This document shows positions 8,307 to 17,214 of a stretch of 64,000 nucleotides of DNA, piece after piece. Source of the stretch: an uncultured Pelagimonas sp. (GTDB lineage: Bacteria > Pseudomonadota > Alphaproteobacteria > Rhodobacterales > Rhodobacteraceae); the NCBI RefSeq assembly GCF_947498515.1, contig NZ_CANMKO010000012.1, forward strand, positions 62,001 through 126,000. Reading direction: 5' to 3'. The notes below the pieces were generated by a model, which saw only the letters and a program-made list of their open reading frames with translations, had not been told where the DNA came from and made no database searches. The position numbers were made by a program, and so were the translations under genes. How positions within the stretch are numbered: position 1 is the stretch's first letter; each line of letters begins with the position of its first letter.

Positions 8307-9295
8307 CCGCCTTGTCCCTCACAAACGTCAACAAATCCTTTGGCAAAACCCATGTGCTCAAAGACATCAACCTTGAGGTCGAAGACGGTGAGTTTGTCGT
8401 CTTTGTCGGCCCCTCGGGCTGCGGTAAATCCACCTTGCTGCGCGTCATCGCCGGGCTAGAAGACGCCAGTTCCGGCACCGTTGAAATCGGTGGCGAGGTG
8501 GTCAATCACACCCCTCCGGCCAAGCGTGGCATCGCCATGGTATTCCAAAGCTACGCACTTTATCCGCATCTCAACGTGCGGGGCAACATGACCCTCGCGC
8601 TCAAGCAAGAGGGCCAAAGCAAAGAGGAAATCGACGCCCGTGTGGCCGAAGCGGGGCGTATGCTCAACCTCGAAGAGTATCTCACTCGCTACCCCTCGGA
8701 ACTCTCGGGGGGGCAACGTCAGCGTGTCGCCATTGGCCGCGCCATCGTCCGTCAGCCCAAGTTATTCTTGTTCGATGAACCGCTCTCGAACCTCGACGCG
8801 GCGCTGCGGATGAATACCCGGATTGAAATCTCAAACCTACACCGGCAACTGTCGGCCTCGATGATCTATGTGACCCATGATCAGACCGAAGCCATGACCC
8901 TTGCCGACAAAATCGTCGTGCTTCGCGATGGTCGCGTCGAACAGGTCGGCAGCCCGATGGAGCTTTACAACAACCCAGCCAATCAGTTTGTCGCCGGTTT
9001 CCTCGGGGCCCCGTCGATGAACTTTCTGCCGGCCTCTCTGGTGGATGGCGCTGACCCGCGCACCCTTGGCATTCGCCCCGAGGATCTGCGTGTTGATGCC
9101 GTCGGAGACATCAGCGGCACCGTCACCCATGTCGAAGCTTTGGGGGGCGACACCAATGTGATCCTCAAGGCTGGGGATCATGACATCACCCTGCGCTTGT
9201 TTGGACAACATGGCGCGCGGATCGGGGATGAACTACGTGTTTCGGCCCCAGCTGAAAAACGCTTCTTCTTTGATGACGCGGGTCAGCGGATGTAA
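8303..9295 (+). CDS. ABC transporter ATPase, MalK/UgpC type
   Basis: 330 residues from the ATG at 8303, which overlaps the preceding stop; longer in-frame extensions run into the Gfo/Idh gene and lack family similarity. Walker [11 protein letters not shown]-loop MVFQSYALYPHL, signature LSGGQRQR, Walker [15 protein letters not shown]-loop VTHD, then a C-terminal TOBE region (LGIRPEDLRV). Energises the two permeases at 5246-7012. Last gene of the operon; its stop abuts the convergent Na/Pi gene with no space. Confidence 0.93.
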   Translation: MTALSLTNVNKSFGKTHVLKDINLEVEDGEFVVFVGPSGCGKSTLLRVIAGLEDASSGTVEIGGEVVNHTPPAKRGIAMVFQSYALYPHLNVRGNMTLALKQEGQSKEEIDARVAEAGRMLNLEEYLTRYPSELSGGQRQRVAIGRAIVRQPKLFLFDEPLSNLDAALRMNTRIEISNLHRQLSASMIYVTHDQTEAMTLADKIVVLRDGRVEQVGSPMELYNNPANQFVAGFLGAPSMNFLPASLVDGADPRTLGIRPEDLRVDAVGDISGTVTHVEALGGDTNVILKAGDHDITLRLFGQHGARIGDELRVSAPAEKRFFFDDAGQRM

Positions 9296-11074
9296 TTAGC
9301 GCGAAACCTGCGTATCGGTCAGGCGGCTTTCCAAAAGGTCGCCTGTTTCCTCCAAAATCGGATAGCCCGTCATGGCGAAACAGGTGTTGACCTGTTTCAA
9401 AACACGCAGGGTTTCCTGATGGATATTGCTGGCTTCGATACTGCCGATTTGCCCGTGGTTGAGACGGCCGAGGTGTTTGAGTTGCAGCTCTTGTTCGATC
9501 CGGCGAATGTTGTCCTTTTCGGCCACCAGCTCGCGGGCTTCGTCGGGGTTGCGGGTCATCATCACGTTAAGAGCAAGCTGCACATTGGCCAGAACACGGT
9601 CATAGAAATCGGCAATGTCGCGTTGCCCTTCGGCAGAAAAGCTAAGCTGTTCATGTTCCATTTTTGACGCCAGTTGAACCATGCGCCTCCCAACCAAATC
9701 CGCCGCCGCAGCAAGGTTGGTTGTCAATAGCGATAGGTCCATCGCGCCCTTGATGATCTCGTCATCAAGCTCTTGGCGGTTCAGTTTGGCGAGGTAAAGT
9801 TTTACATCTGTCTGAATGTCGCGGACGGCCTGTTCATGCGCATGAATGGTAGCGCGCGTTGTGTTATCCCACGACATGTAGAGAGAGTTGACAGCTGTCA
9901 ACATGTCCTCGATCCGCACACCCATTTGCAAAGATTCCCGGACCGCACAGCCAAGCGCGCGGCTTGGATGCGTTAGCGCCGCGTCGTCAAGCGCCGTGGC
10001 GCGGACTTGGTCATCCGGTGAGGAATGCGGCATCATCCGGCTGACCAACCGGTGCAGGCTTTGAGTGAATGGCAGGGCCAGAATGCAAAGCACAGCATTG
10101 AAAGCCAGATGGAGATTGGCAACACGGCCGCCCCCCGATTGCCCGAGCCAGTCAAACGTGGTTGGGGTTAAGATCAGAGCGGCAAGCACAAGGACCGCCC
10201 CGCCGCCGCGCAGGACAAGGTTCGACATGACAATTTGACGGGCGGGCATCGGCGCGGCGAGGGTCAGGATAAACGCGATCATCGCCCCACCTAGATTGGC
10301 CCCCAGAACCATAGCCATCGCAGCCTCAACCGGAAGCGCGCCTTGGCTGACAGCTGTGACAAAGACCAACACCGCGGCGACGCTAGAATGCACCATCCAT
10401 GCAAAAAGCGCACCGATCACAAAGGCCGACAAAAGGTCACCCTGAAGATAGGTCAGGATGCTGAGCGCGCCGGGGCTATCCATAATCGGGGCGGTGGCGG
10501 CACGTAGCATGTCGAGCGACACGAAGATCAGCGCCAAGCCGATCAAGATGCGCCCAGTTTGGCGCAGACGGCGTTGACTTGACTTGAGAAAAAGGACTGT
10601 ACCAACCAGCAATAGAGCCGGGATCAGCAATGTTTGTTTGACCAGCAGCAGCTGAGCCACAATGGCCGATCCTAGATCAGCCCCCAGCAATATCGCCAAA
10701 CCAACCGCCCCGGTCAGCGCCCCTTTGGCAGCGAAGTTGGACACCAACATCGCCACGGCGGTTGAGCTTTGCAACATCATGGCGGCCACCATTCCGGTGG
10801 CGGCGGCAAGGATGCGGCTTTGGGACGAGCGGCGCAACCATAGGCGCAGTTGCACGGAAAAGGCGCGCTCGACCCCGGTGCGCACAAGGCGCACGGACCA
10901 GATCAAAAGCGCTGCGGCTCCGGCGATATGAATCAGGAATGTAATCAGGGCGTTCGTGCCTCTTGTCGTTGTTAATGCGGGGCCAGCGGCCTCAGGTTGT
11001 GGGGACGATCCAATCGGGGCAAAGGCCCGAGCGGGTGATGAAAGGCGCGGTGTCACGCCCTTGAAACAACCCAT
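9296..11074 (-). CDS. Na/Pi cotransporter family protein (YjbB/NptA-like) with PhoU-like tail
   Basis: Up to 592 residues. The N-terminal half has two Na/Pi repeats (GMVAAMMLQSSTAVAMLVSNF and FAWMVHSSVAAVLVFVTA, each with the QSS/HSS motif) in about nine membrane segments; residues past about 360 form a PhoU-like helical domain. E. coli YjbB of this architecture has been proposed to export phosphate. The start is uncertain: similarity begins near residue 40 (NALITFLIHIAGA), yet no ATG, GTG or TTG is available there, so the given ATG lies 83 bases inside the HAD gene. Last gene of the ugp operon run. Confidence 0.85.
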   Translation of the reverse strand: MGCFKGVTPRLSSPARAFAPIGSSPQPEAAGPALTTTRGTNALITFLIHIAGAAALLIWSVRLVRTGVERAFSVQLRLWLRRSSQSRILAAATGMVAAMMLQSSTAVAMLVSNFAAKGALTGAVGLAILLGADLGSAIVAQLLLVKQTLLIPALLLVGTVLFLKSSQRRLRQTGRILIGLALIFVSLDMLRAATAPIMDSPGALSILTYLQGDLLSAFVIGALFAWMVHSSVAAVLVFVTAVSQGALPVEAAMAMVLGANLGGAMIAFILTLAAPMPARQIVMSNLVLRGGGAVLVLAALILTPTTFDWLGQSGGGRVANLHLAFNAVLCILALPFTQSLHRLVSRMMPHSSPDDQVRATALDDAALTHPSRALGCAVRESLQMGVRIEDMLTAVNSLYMSWDNTTRATIHAHEQAVRDIQTDVKLYLAKLNRQELDDEIIKGAMDLSLLTTNLAAAADLVGRRMVQLASKMEHEQLSFSAEGQRDIADFYDRVLANVQLALNVMMTRNPDEARELVAEKDNIRRIEQELQLKHLGRLNHGQIGSIEASNIHQETLRVLKQVNTCFAMTGYPILEETGDLLESRLTDTQVSR

Positions 11075-11903
11075 GATCAGTGATCAAAACCGTGCCGAAC
11101 CCGGCGGCGGCCCCACCTAGAATGTCTGTGTGCAGCGTATCGCCAACCATGGCAATGCGACGACTTGGAACGCCCTGCAATCGCGAAGAAGCGACATGAA
11201 AGGCGTTTCCAAAAGGTTTTCCAAAGAAAGACGGCTGGATACCGGTCGAATCCGCGATGTCATGGGCGATGGTGCCCGGTTCAATACTCAACCCTGTGTC
11301 GCGTGGTGCAACTAGGTCCGGATTGGCTACGATCAACGGGCGCGGCTCGCGTCTTAGTGCGTCGATAAGACGGTTGGTATCGGCATCGACCCAACGGCCA
11401 CTTGAGAGTAAAATGAACCCACCGGCGCGCTCATAAAGGTCGGGGGTGTCATGCAAGGACTGCAGTGAAACCGTGCTGTCGGAATAGCTATCGTGTGCTA
11501 GTGAGGCCGCCGCCCATGGGCGATCACCGGGGAGCAGAGGAAGCGAGGCCAGCGCAACGTCACGGCTCGAAATAACTTCGGCCGCGGTAAAGTCGAACCC
11601 CAAACGGTGATATTTTTCAAGCAGTTGATCGCGCGTATAGCTGGCTGCATTGGTCAAAACGATAAGCTTTTTGCCCATCTTGCGGAGTTCAGCAATTCGG
11701 CTGGGCGCGCCGGGAACCGGTTCTTCACCCCGGTTGAGAACCCCAAAGGCATCAAGGACAAAGGCGTCAAAATGCTCGGCCAAGTCGGCAAGGTTGTCTG
11801 CATGGCGCGAGGTTTTGGGAAATGTGGCAACCGGGAGACGCGGGCGGATGGCTTCGTAGCGATCAAAGGCCCAATCCGTGGATATTTCTTTCGTAAAATC
11901 CAA
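10992..11903 (-). CDS. HAD-superfamily (class IIA) hydrolase
   Basis: 303 residues. HAD motif I is FVLDAFGVLNRG (D51), motif II ends IVLTNAAS, and the C-terminal MVGDTLHTDILGG supplies motif IV; overall NagD-like. In motif I the usual second Asp two residues after the nucleophile is Phe (D-A-F), as in the subgroup with W or F there, so phosphatase activity should not be taken for granted. It sits three bases after ugpQ, which suggests dephosphorylation of glycerol-3-phosphate or a related compound. Confidence 0.8.
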   Translation of the reverse strand: MDFTKEISTDWAFDRYEAIRPRLPVATFPKTSRHADNLADLAEHFDAFVLDAFGVLNRGEEPVPGAPSRIAELRKMGKKLIVLTNAASYTRDQLLEKYHRLGFDFTAAEVISSRDVALASLPLLPGDRPWAAASLAHDSYSDSTVSLQSLHDTPDLYERAGGFILLSSGRWVDADTNRLIDALRREPRPLIVANPDLVAPRDTGLSIEPGTIAHDIADSTGIQPSFFGKPFGNAFHVASSRLQGVPSRRIAMVGDTLHTDILGGAAAGFGTVLITDHGLFQGRDTAPFITRSGLCPDWIVPTT

Positions 11904-11906
11904 AGG

Positions 11907-12881
11907 TTAACCTGCTTGCGCGAAAGGACGGAAATCCTCACGCCAACTTAGCCCTTGCGCCAATAATTGACGCTGAACCCGGCCGGGATAGTCGGTGATT
12001 ATCCCGTCAACACCAGCATCAATCGCGGCTTGAACATCAGCGATCTCATTGGCCGTCCAGGCGTTGACGATCAGGCCAAGCTCTTGGGCCAACGCGACTT
12101 CTTCGGCACGAATGTCGGCAAAATAGGGCGACCAAACCGAGCCACCCATGGCCGCGATCAAACGCGGAAGAGACCCGCCGTGATCGGCCCGTGACGCCCC
12201 CGCCATCCAGTCAGATCCGTCGAGGATATTGGCATCCATAGGGGCATTAGGTTTGGCCTCATAGCTGAGATGAGAGCGGGGCAGATCGGGGGCGATGTTT
12301 TTTGCACAACTTAGGATACGCCAATCAAAGCTTTGAAAGATAACGCGATTTAGTAGGTCGTGTTGTTCCAAAACGTCGACGATTGATGCGGTGTATTCCA
12401 TCAACGGTGGCGTGTTCTCCGGCTCGTCGGGGTGGCTTTTGACCTCAAGGTTCAGCCAGACGCCGTCATAGTTCGGTTGGTTCACCATCTCGGCCAAATC
12501 GGATAGTTTCGGCACCGTTTGACCGGTCAAAAAGGCCTGATCGGGATAGCGATTGGCGTAATCGGTCCCGGCCCGCAATCCGCCGATGTCATAGCGTTGC
12601 AGCTCTTCAAAGGTCAGATCGTAAATCCGCGGCCCTTCGCCCGCCAACCATTGCCCATCCGGGCCACGAGTCGAGGCGGCCATCAGACGCGGATTATGGG
12701 TGATGACGGGAACGCCGTCAGCGGTTGATAAAACATCCAGTTCGACCACCTGTACCCCGGTGTCAAACACGTGTTGGAACGCCATCATCGTGTTTTCCGG
12801 CAAGATGCCGCGCGCGGCGCGATGACCGTGCAGACGGACAATTCCGGGCGCTTTGCGCAAGGGGGCAAGATGGTCGGACAT
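11907..12881 (-). CDS. ugpQ: Glycerophosphodiester phosphodiesterase
   Basis: 324 residues from the ATG at 12881, which follows the UgpC stop immediately; the 12-residue longer reading overlaps ugpC. The GDPD barrel shows the catalytic HGHRAARGILPENT near the N-terminus, VELDVLSTADGVPVITHNP, LNLEVKS, and a C-terminal ITDYPG. It splits glycerophosphodiesters to glycerol-3-phosphate and an alcohol. No signal peptide is seen, so it acts in the cytoplasm on diesters brought in by UgpBAEC. Confidence 0.92.
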   Translation of the reverse strand: MSDHLAPLRKAPGIVRLHGHRAARGILPENTMMAFQHVFDTGVQVVELDVLSTADGVPVITHNPRLMAASTRGPDGQWLAGEGPRIYDLTFEELQRYDIGGLRAGTDYANRYPDQAFLTGQTVPKLSDLAEMVNQPNYDGVWLNLEVKSHPDEPENTPPLMEYTASIVDVLEQHDLLNRVIFQSFDWRILSCAKNIAPDLPRSHLSYEAKPNAPMDANILDGSDWMAGASRADHGGSLPRLIAAMGGSVWSPYFADIRAEEVALAQELGLIVNAWTANEIADVQAAIDAGVDGIITDYPGRVQRQLLAQGLSWREDFRPFAQAG

Positions 12882-12882
12882 A

Positions 12883-13938
12883 TCAGTCTCCGATCCGTTT
12901 TTCAGTTGCCTCATCAAAGAGATGTAGCTTTTCAGTTGGCGCAGACAAAGTCAGTACTTCGCCAATTTGATGCTGGGTAATGCCTTCTAGGCTAGCAACA
13001 ATTTGGATGTCTGTGCCGTCCAATATCCCGTGCAAAAGGGTGACGCCACCCAAGTGTTCGAGCATCTCGATGGTCATTTTAAAGTGCCCGGTGGCATCGG
13101 GCGTCAGATGTTCGGGGCGCACGCCAAGCAAGACCTTGCCAGTGGCGGTTTGTCTTGTGTCGAGGCCGATGCCGTTGGGCATGGTCAAACTTGTTCCCGA
13201 CGCGTTGCAGGGGATGAAATTCATCGCCGGTGACCCGATGAAACCGGCAACAAACACCGAAGCCGGGCGTTCATAAAGCTCAATCGGCGTGCCGAATTGT
13301 TCGACGTAGCCCGCATTTAGAACCATCAAACGATCCCCCAACGTCATGGCTTCGACTTGGTCATGGGTCACAAAGATCGAGGTCACGCCAAGGCGTTTTT
13401 GCAGCTTGCGAATTTCGAGCCGCATCTGCACGCGCAGCTTGGCGTCGAGGTTAGACAGCGGTTCGTCAAATAAGAATACCTGTGGGTCGCGAACAATGGC
13501 GCGGCCCATGGCAACCCGCTGGCGTTGACCGCCGGACAATTGCCGAGGTTTACGGTCAAGGTATTGGCCGATCTCAAGAATATCGGCGGCCTCGCGCACG
13601 CGGCGGTCAATTTCATCCTTGGGCAGTTTGCGAATTTTCAACCCGTAGGCCATGTTTTGGCGCACGCTCATATGCGGGTAAAGAGCGTAGTTTTGGAACA
13701 CCATAGCGATGTCACGATCCGCCGGTTCCAAATCATTGACCCGCTTGTCGCCAATATAAACATCGCCGGATGTGACGGATTCCAGACCCGCCACCATACG
13801 CAAAAGCGTGGATTTCCCGCAGCCCGACGGGCCGACAATGACGACAAATTCGCCGTCATTTATCGCCGCATCGATATGGTGCAAGACCTCGGTGTCACCG
13901 TAGGATTTCGTAAGTGTGTCTAGCTTGATACCAGCCAT
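12883..13938 (-). CDS. ugpC: sn-Glycerol-3-phosphate ABC transporter ATPase
   Basis: 351 residues with Walker [11 protein letters not shown]-loop [12 protein letters not shown], signature LSGGQRQR, Walker [15 protein letters not shown]-loop VTHD and a C-terminal TOBE domain with LLGVRPEHL. Partner of UgpA/UgpE; it sits between ugpE (12 bases) and ugpQ (abutting), the order ugpB-A-E-C-Q known from enterobacteria. Confidence 0.93.
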   Translation of the reverse strand: MAGIKLDTLTKSYGDTEVLHHIDAAINDGEFVVIVGPSGCGKSTLLRMVAGLESVTSGDVYIGDKRVNDLEPADRDIAMVFQNYALYPHMSVRQNMAYGLKIRKLPKDEIDRRVREAADILEIGQYLDRKPRQLSGGQRQRVAMGRAIVRDPQVFLFDEPLSNLDAKLRVQMRLEIRKLQKRLGVTSIFVTHDQVEAMTLGDRLMVLNAGYVEQFGTPIELYERPASVFVAGFIGSPAMNFIPCNASGTSLTMPNGIGLDTRQTATGKVLLGVRPEHLTPDATGHFKMTIEMLEHLGGVTLLHGILDGTDIQIVASLEGITQHQIGEVLTLSAPTEKLHLFDEATEKRIGD

Positions 13939-13950
13939 TGCTGCGTCGTC

Positions 13951-14802
13951 CTATTTGTCGGTTTCCGTAAGCCCTTGCACGAAGAGCTTTTGCATTGCGA
14001 TGACCACAAAGATCGGGGGGATCATTGCGAGGAGGGCGGTCATCATGATGATGTTCCATTGCGGAGATTGTTCAGCCGCTTCAAGCATTTGCTTGATCGA
14101 GACCACGATTGTCGACATGTCGCTATCGGTGGTAACCAAGAGCGGCCAGAGATATTGGTTCCAGCCGTAGATGAACAAGATCACAAAGAGAGCGGCGATA
14201 TTTGTGCGGCTCAGCGGGATCACGATATCCCAGAAAAACCGCATCGGTCCGGCCCCATCAATCCGCGCGCTTTCCAGCATTTCATCGGGAATGGTGAGGA
14301 AGACTTGGCGAAACATAAAGGTCGCCGTGGCCGAAGCGATCAGCGGCACAGTCAGGCCCCAATAGCTGTTGAGCATGCCCAGTTTTGCAATAACTTCAAA
14401 GGTCGGCAAGATCCGAACCTCGACCGGGAGCATGAGGGTGATGAAGATCATCCAGAAGAAGCCCATGCGGAAGGGGAACTTGAAATAGACAATCGCAAAG
14501 GCCGACAAAAGCGAGATGGCGATTTTGCCAAAGGCAATCATCAGCGCCATCATCAGCGAGTTGAACATCATCATCCAGACCGGCGCGGTCGCAGTCCCCG
14601 ACAGGCCCGAGCCCCAGAAGGTTTGTTTGAGGTTCACAAAGAACTGGTCACCGGGCCACATGGGAATGGGCACTTGGAGCATGCGCTCGGCCTCGTGGCT
14701 GGCACCGACAAAGGTGATCCAAACCGGCAGGGCAACCATGGCAACCCCAAGCAAAAGGACAAGATGCGACGCAATGGCGAGGAGGGGGCGGTTCTCAATC
14801 AT
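13951..14802 (-). CDS. ugpE: sn-Glycerol-3-phosphate ABC permease
   Basis: 283 residues, six membrane segments, EAA loop DEMLESARIDGAGPMRFFWD, and the UgpE-like N-terminal LVLLLGVAMVALPVWITFVGA and C-terminal KQMLEAAEQSPQWNIIMM. Start codon overlaps the ugpA stop (TGATG). Confidence 0.92.
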   Translation of the reverse strand: MIENRPLLAIASHLVLLLGVAMVALPVWITFVGASHEAERMLQVPIPMWPGDQFFVNLKQTFWGSGLSGTATAPVWMMMFNSLMMALMIAFGKIAISLLSAFAIVYFKFPFRMGFFWMIFITLMLPVEVRILPTFEVIAKLGMLNSYWGLTVPLIASATATFMFRQVFLTIPDEMLESARIDGAGPMRFFWDIVIPLSRTNIAALFVILFIYGWNQYLWPLLVTTDSDMSTIVVSIKQMLEAAEQSPQWNIIMMTALLAMIPPIFVVIAMQKLFVQGLTETDK

Positions 14803-15683
14803 CAGTATTGCACCCTTTTCTCGATAAAGCGGAACTGGATGACGGTCATGCCGATCACCAGGATCATCAGGATGACGGATTGTGCCGCCGACCCACCAAG
14901 GTCGAGGCCGACAAAACCGTCGTTGAACACTTTGTAGACCAGCGTGGTGGTCGAATTGGCCGGGCCGCCTTGGGTCACGGCGTGGATGATGCCGAAGGTC
15001 TCAAAGAACGCGTAGGTGGCGTTGATCACCAGCAAGAAAAAGGTGGTGGGTGAGATCAGCGGGAAGATGATCGTCGCAAATCGACGGATCGGACCAGCGC
15101 CATCAATGGCGGCGGCTTCGGTGATCGATTTGGGTATCGATTGCATCGCCGCGAGGTAGAAGAGGAAGTTATAGGCAACCTGTTTCCACGCGGCGGCGAG
15201 TATGACAAGGAACATGGCCTGAGAGCCATTTAGGTAATGATTCCAATCATATCCGATCATATCGAGCACATAGGGAAAGATGCCGATGGTCGGGTTGAAC
15301 ATAAACAAGAACAGCGCGCCCGCCAGAACCGGGGCAACCGCATAAGGCCAGATCAACAAGGTCCGGTAGGCGGTAGCACCGCGCACGATGCGATCGGCGA
15401 AACCGGCAAGGATGAGCGCAAAGCTCATCGAGAGAAAGGCCACAGCGGCGGAGAAGAAAAGCGTCCGGCCAAAGGCGCTTCTGTAGTGGCTGTCGCCCCA
15501 CAGATATTCGAAGTTTTCGAACCAGACGAATTCGGTCGAGAGGCCAAAGGCGTCTTCGATCAGAAACGACTGATACACCGCTTGGCTTGCCGGCCAGATA
15601 AAGAAGATCACCGTGATGATGACCTGAGGCGCAACCAGCAGGTAAGGCAGGTAGGACGCCGGAAAGTGAACGCGCTTGAGCAT
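14802..15683 (-). CDS. ugpA: sn-Glycerol-3-phosphate ABC permease
   Basis: 293 residues with six membrane segments; [22 protein letters not shown] at the N-terminus, then [20 protein letters not shown], and EAA loop [20 protein letters not shown]. These match UgpA. Placed after ugpB and a GC hairpin; overlaps ugpE by one base. Confidence 0.92.
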   Translation of the reverse strand: MLKRVHFPASYLPYLLVAPQVIITVIFFIWPASQAVYQSFLIEDAFGLSTEFVWFENFEYLWGDSHYRSAFGRTLFFSAAVAFLSMSFALILAGFADRIVRGATAYRTLLIWPYAVAPVLAGALFLFMFNPTIGIFPYVLDMIGYDWNHYLNGSQAMFLVILAAAWKQVAYNFLFYLAAMQSIPKSITEAAAIDGAGPIRRFATIIFPLISPTTFFLLVINATYAFFETFGIIHAVTQGGPANSTTTLVYKVFNDGFVGLDLGGSAAQSVILMILVIGMTVIQFRFIEKRVQY

Positions 15684-15712
15684 CGTGTCCCAGACAGATC
15701 AGAGTGGAAAAT

Positions 15713-15740
15713 GGCCCGGCAACACAGGGGTCGCCGGGCC
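15713..15740 (-). terminator. GC hairpin between ugpB and ugpA
   Basis: Arms GGCCCGGC and GCCGGGCC with a 12-base loop, downstream of the ugpB stop and ahead of ugpA on the transcribed strand. No U-run. Same place in the operon as the hairpins at 5199, 24718 and 48500. Confidence 0.65.
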
Positions 15741-15763
15741 GGTTCACCGGGAGGACGGTGAGA

Positions 15764-17068
15764 TTATTTGGCGGAACGCTCGAACTTGCGCAGAAGTTCG
15801 TTGCCACGCTTGGCCGCGTTGTCCAGCGCCTCTTGGGCAGTGGAGTCACCGGCCCAGAGAGCTTCCATTTCTTCGTTGATCACGTCGCGGACCTGAACAA
15901 AGTTACCAAAACGCAGACCGCGCGAATTTGGCGTCGGTGTGTTCAAGCTCAGCTGTTTGATCGCAGTGTCGGTGCCGGGGTTGCTTTCGTAGAACCCTTG
16001 CTCGGCGCTCAGCTCTGCGGCGGCTTTGGTGATCGGCACATAACCGGTTTCCTGATGCCACCAAGCCTGAACCTCTGGCGAAGACAGGTAGGTCAGGAAC
16101 TTGGCCAATCCTTTGTATTCCTCAGCCTCGTGACCGGCCAGCGCCCAGAGGGTTGCGCCACCAATGATCGAGTTTTGCGGCGCATCGGCCAACTTGGTGT
16201 CGAGCGGCAGCATTGTCTGACCAAACTCAAACTTGGCTTGCGATTTGATCGAGCCGTAATAGGCCGACGAGTTCATCCACATGCCGCATTCACCGTTGGT
16301 GAACATCGGAAGGCTGTCACCGCGACGGCCACCGTAAACAAATTTGTTGTCGGCCTGCATGTCGGCAACCGATTGCAAACGTGCCGCAACTTTGTCGTTG
16401 TTAAAGGTGAATTCGGTGTCGAACCCAGCAAAGCCGTTTTCTTTGGTGCCCAGCTCCATGTTGTGCCATGCGGAGTAGTTTTCCAGCATAACCCATGACT
16501 GCCAGCCAAAGGAAATTCCGCATTTCATGCCATTGGCAACCAGAGCGGCAGAGGCGGTTTCAACCTCATCCCATGTGGTCGGTGCTTCGACACCGGCGGC
16601 TTTGAGCGCGTCGGCGTTGTACCACAGAACCGGCGTTGAGCTGTTGAACGGCATCGACAGCAATTGGCCTTCGGGCGTTTCGTAGTAGGACACAACCGCA
16701 GGTAGGTAATCGTCGCCATTGAACGGTTCGCCCGCGTCGGACATCAGCTGTTCAACCGGATAGATCGCGCCTTTGGCGGCCATCATTGTCGCGGTACCAA
16801 CTTCGAATACCTGAACCAGATGCGGCTGTTCGCCGGCACGGAACGCGGCAATCGCGGCGGTCATGGTTTCGGTGTAGTTGCCTTTGTAGGCCGGTGTCAC
16901 AACATAGTCGGACTGGCTGGCGTTGAAATCGGCGGCGATTTTATCAACGCGTTCGCCATTGGCCCCGCCCATAGCGTGCCACCATGTGACTTCGGTTTGC
17001 GCATAGGCAGCGCTGGCGAGGGCACCCATGAATGCGGTGCTCGCCAAAAGCGATTTGGTGAAGGTCAT
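15764..17068 (-). CDS. ugpB: sn-Glycerol-3-phosphate-binding protein
   Basis: 434 residues from the ATG at 17068 (ribosome site GGGAGAG; an upstream in-frame extension has none). Sec signal peptide TFTKSLLASTAFMGALASAAYA. UgpB traits include TEVTWWHAMGGANGERVDKI, YKGNYTETMTAAIAAFRAG, PHLVQVFEVGTATMMAA and FNSSTPVLWYN. Binds glycerol-3-phosphate and glycerophosphodiesters in the periplasm. First gene of the operon, divergent from a LysR regulator. Confidence 0.95.
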   Translation of the reverse strand: MTFTKSLLASTAFMGALASAAYAQTEVTWWHAMGGANGERVDKIAADFNASQSDYVVTPAYKGNYTETMTAAIAAFRAGEQPHLVQVFEVGTATMMAAKGAIYPVEQLMSDAGEPFNGDDYLPAVVSYYETPEGQLLSMPFNSSTPVLWYNADALKAAGVEAPTTWDEVETASAALVANGMKCGISFGWQSWVMLENYSAWHNMELGTKENGFAGFDTEFTFNNDKVAARLQSVADMQADNKFVYGGRRGDSLPMFTNGECGMWMNSSAYYGSIKSQAKFEFGQTMLPLDTKLADAPQNSIIGGATLWALAGHEAEEYKGLAKFLTYLSSPEVQAWWHQETGYVPITKAAAELSAEQGFYESNPGTDTAIKQLSLNTPTPNSRGLRFGNFVQVRDVINEEMEALWAGDSTAQEALDNAAKRGNELLRKFERSAK

Positions 17069-17214
17069 TGTGTCTCTCCCTGACAGCAACAAAATGTCGT
17101 TGTGAAACTGAGCATTTGCTATGCGAAAAGATAATTCAAGTGAAACATTTGTAAATCAGACATAACATGATATTATAGTTGTGACCTAAATGCGCTAAAT
17201 CGCAAAGAGGTGAA
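17069..17214. promoter_or_regulatory. Divergent promoter region ugpB / lysR
   Basis: 146 bp, very AT-rich in the middle (ATAACATGATATTATAG around 17163-17179). No Pho box (7-bp repeats of the CTGTCAT type spaced by 4) could be found, unlike at 36839. Control by the adjacent LysR protein is therefore the simplest idea. I could not point to one convincing LysR site. Confidence 0.45.

Noticed and set aside
9296-9976. Short plus-strand frames within the Na/Pi gene
   Set aside because: Antisense to the PhoU-like domain; no similarity.
13975-14937. 320-codon open frame on the plus strand
   Set aside because: Antisense to ugpE and the end of ugpA; charged low-complexity reading of the permease's reverse strand.
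17069-17214. Pho box before ugpB
   Set aside because: Searched for 7-bp CTGTCAT-like units spaced by 4 bases on the ugpB strand; none with two or more acceptable units.
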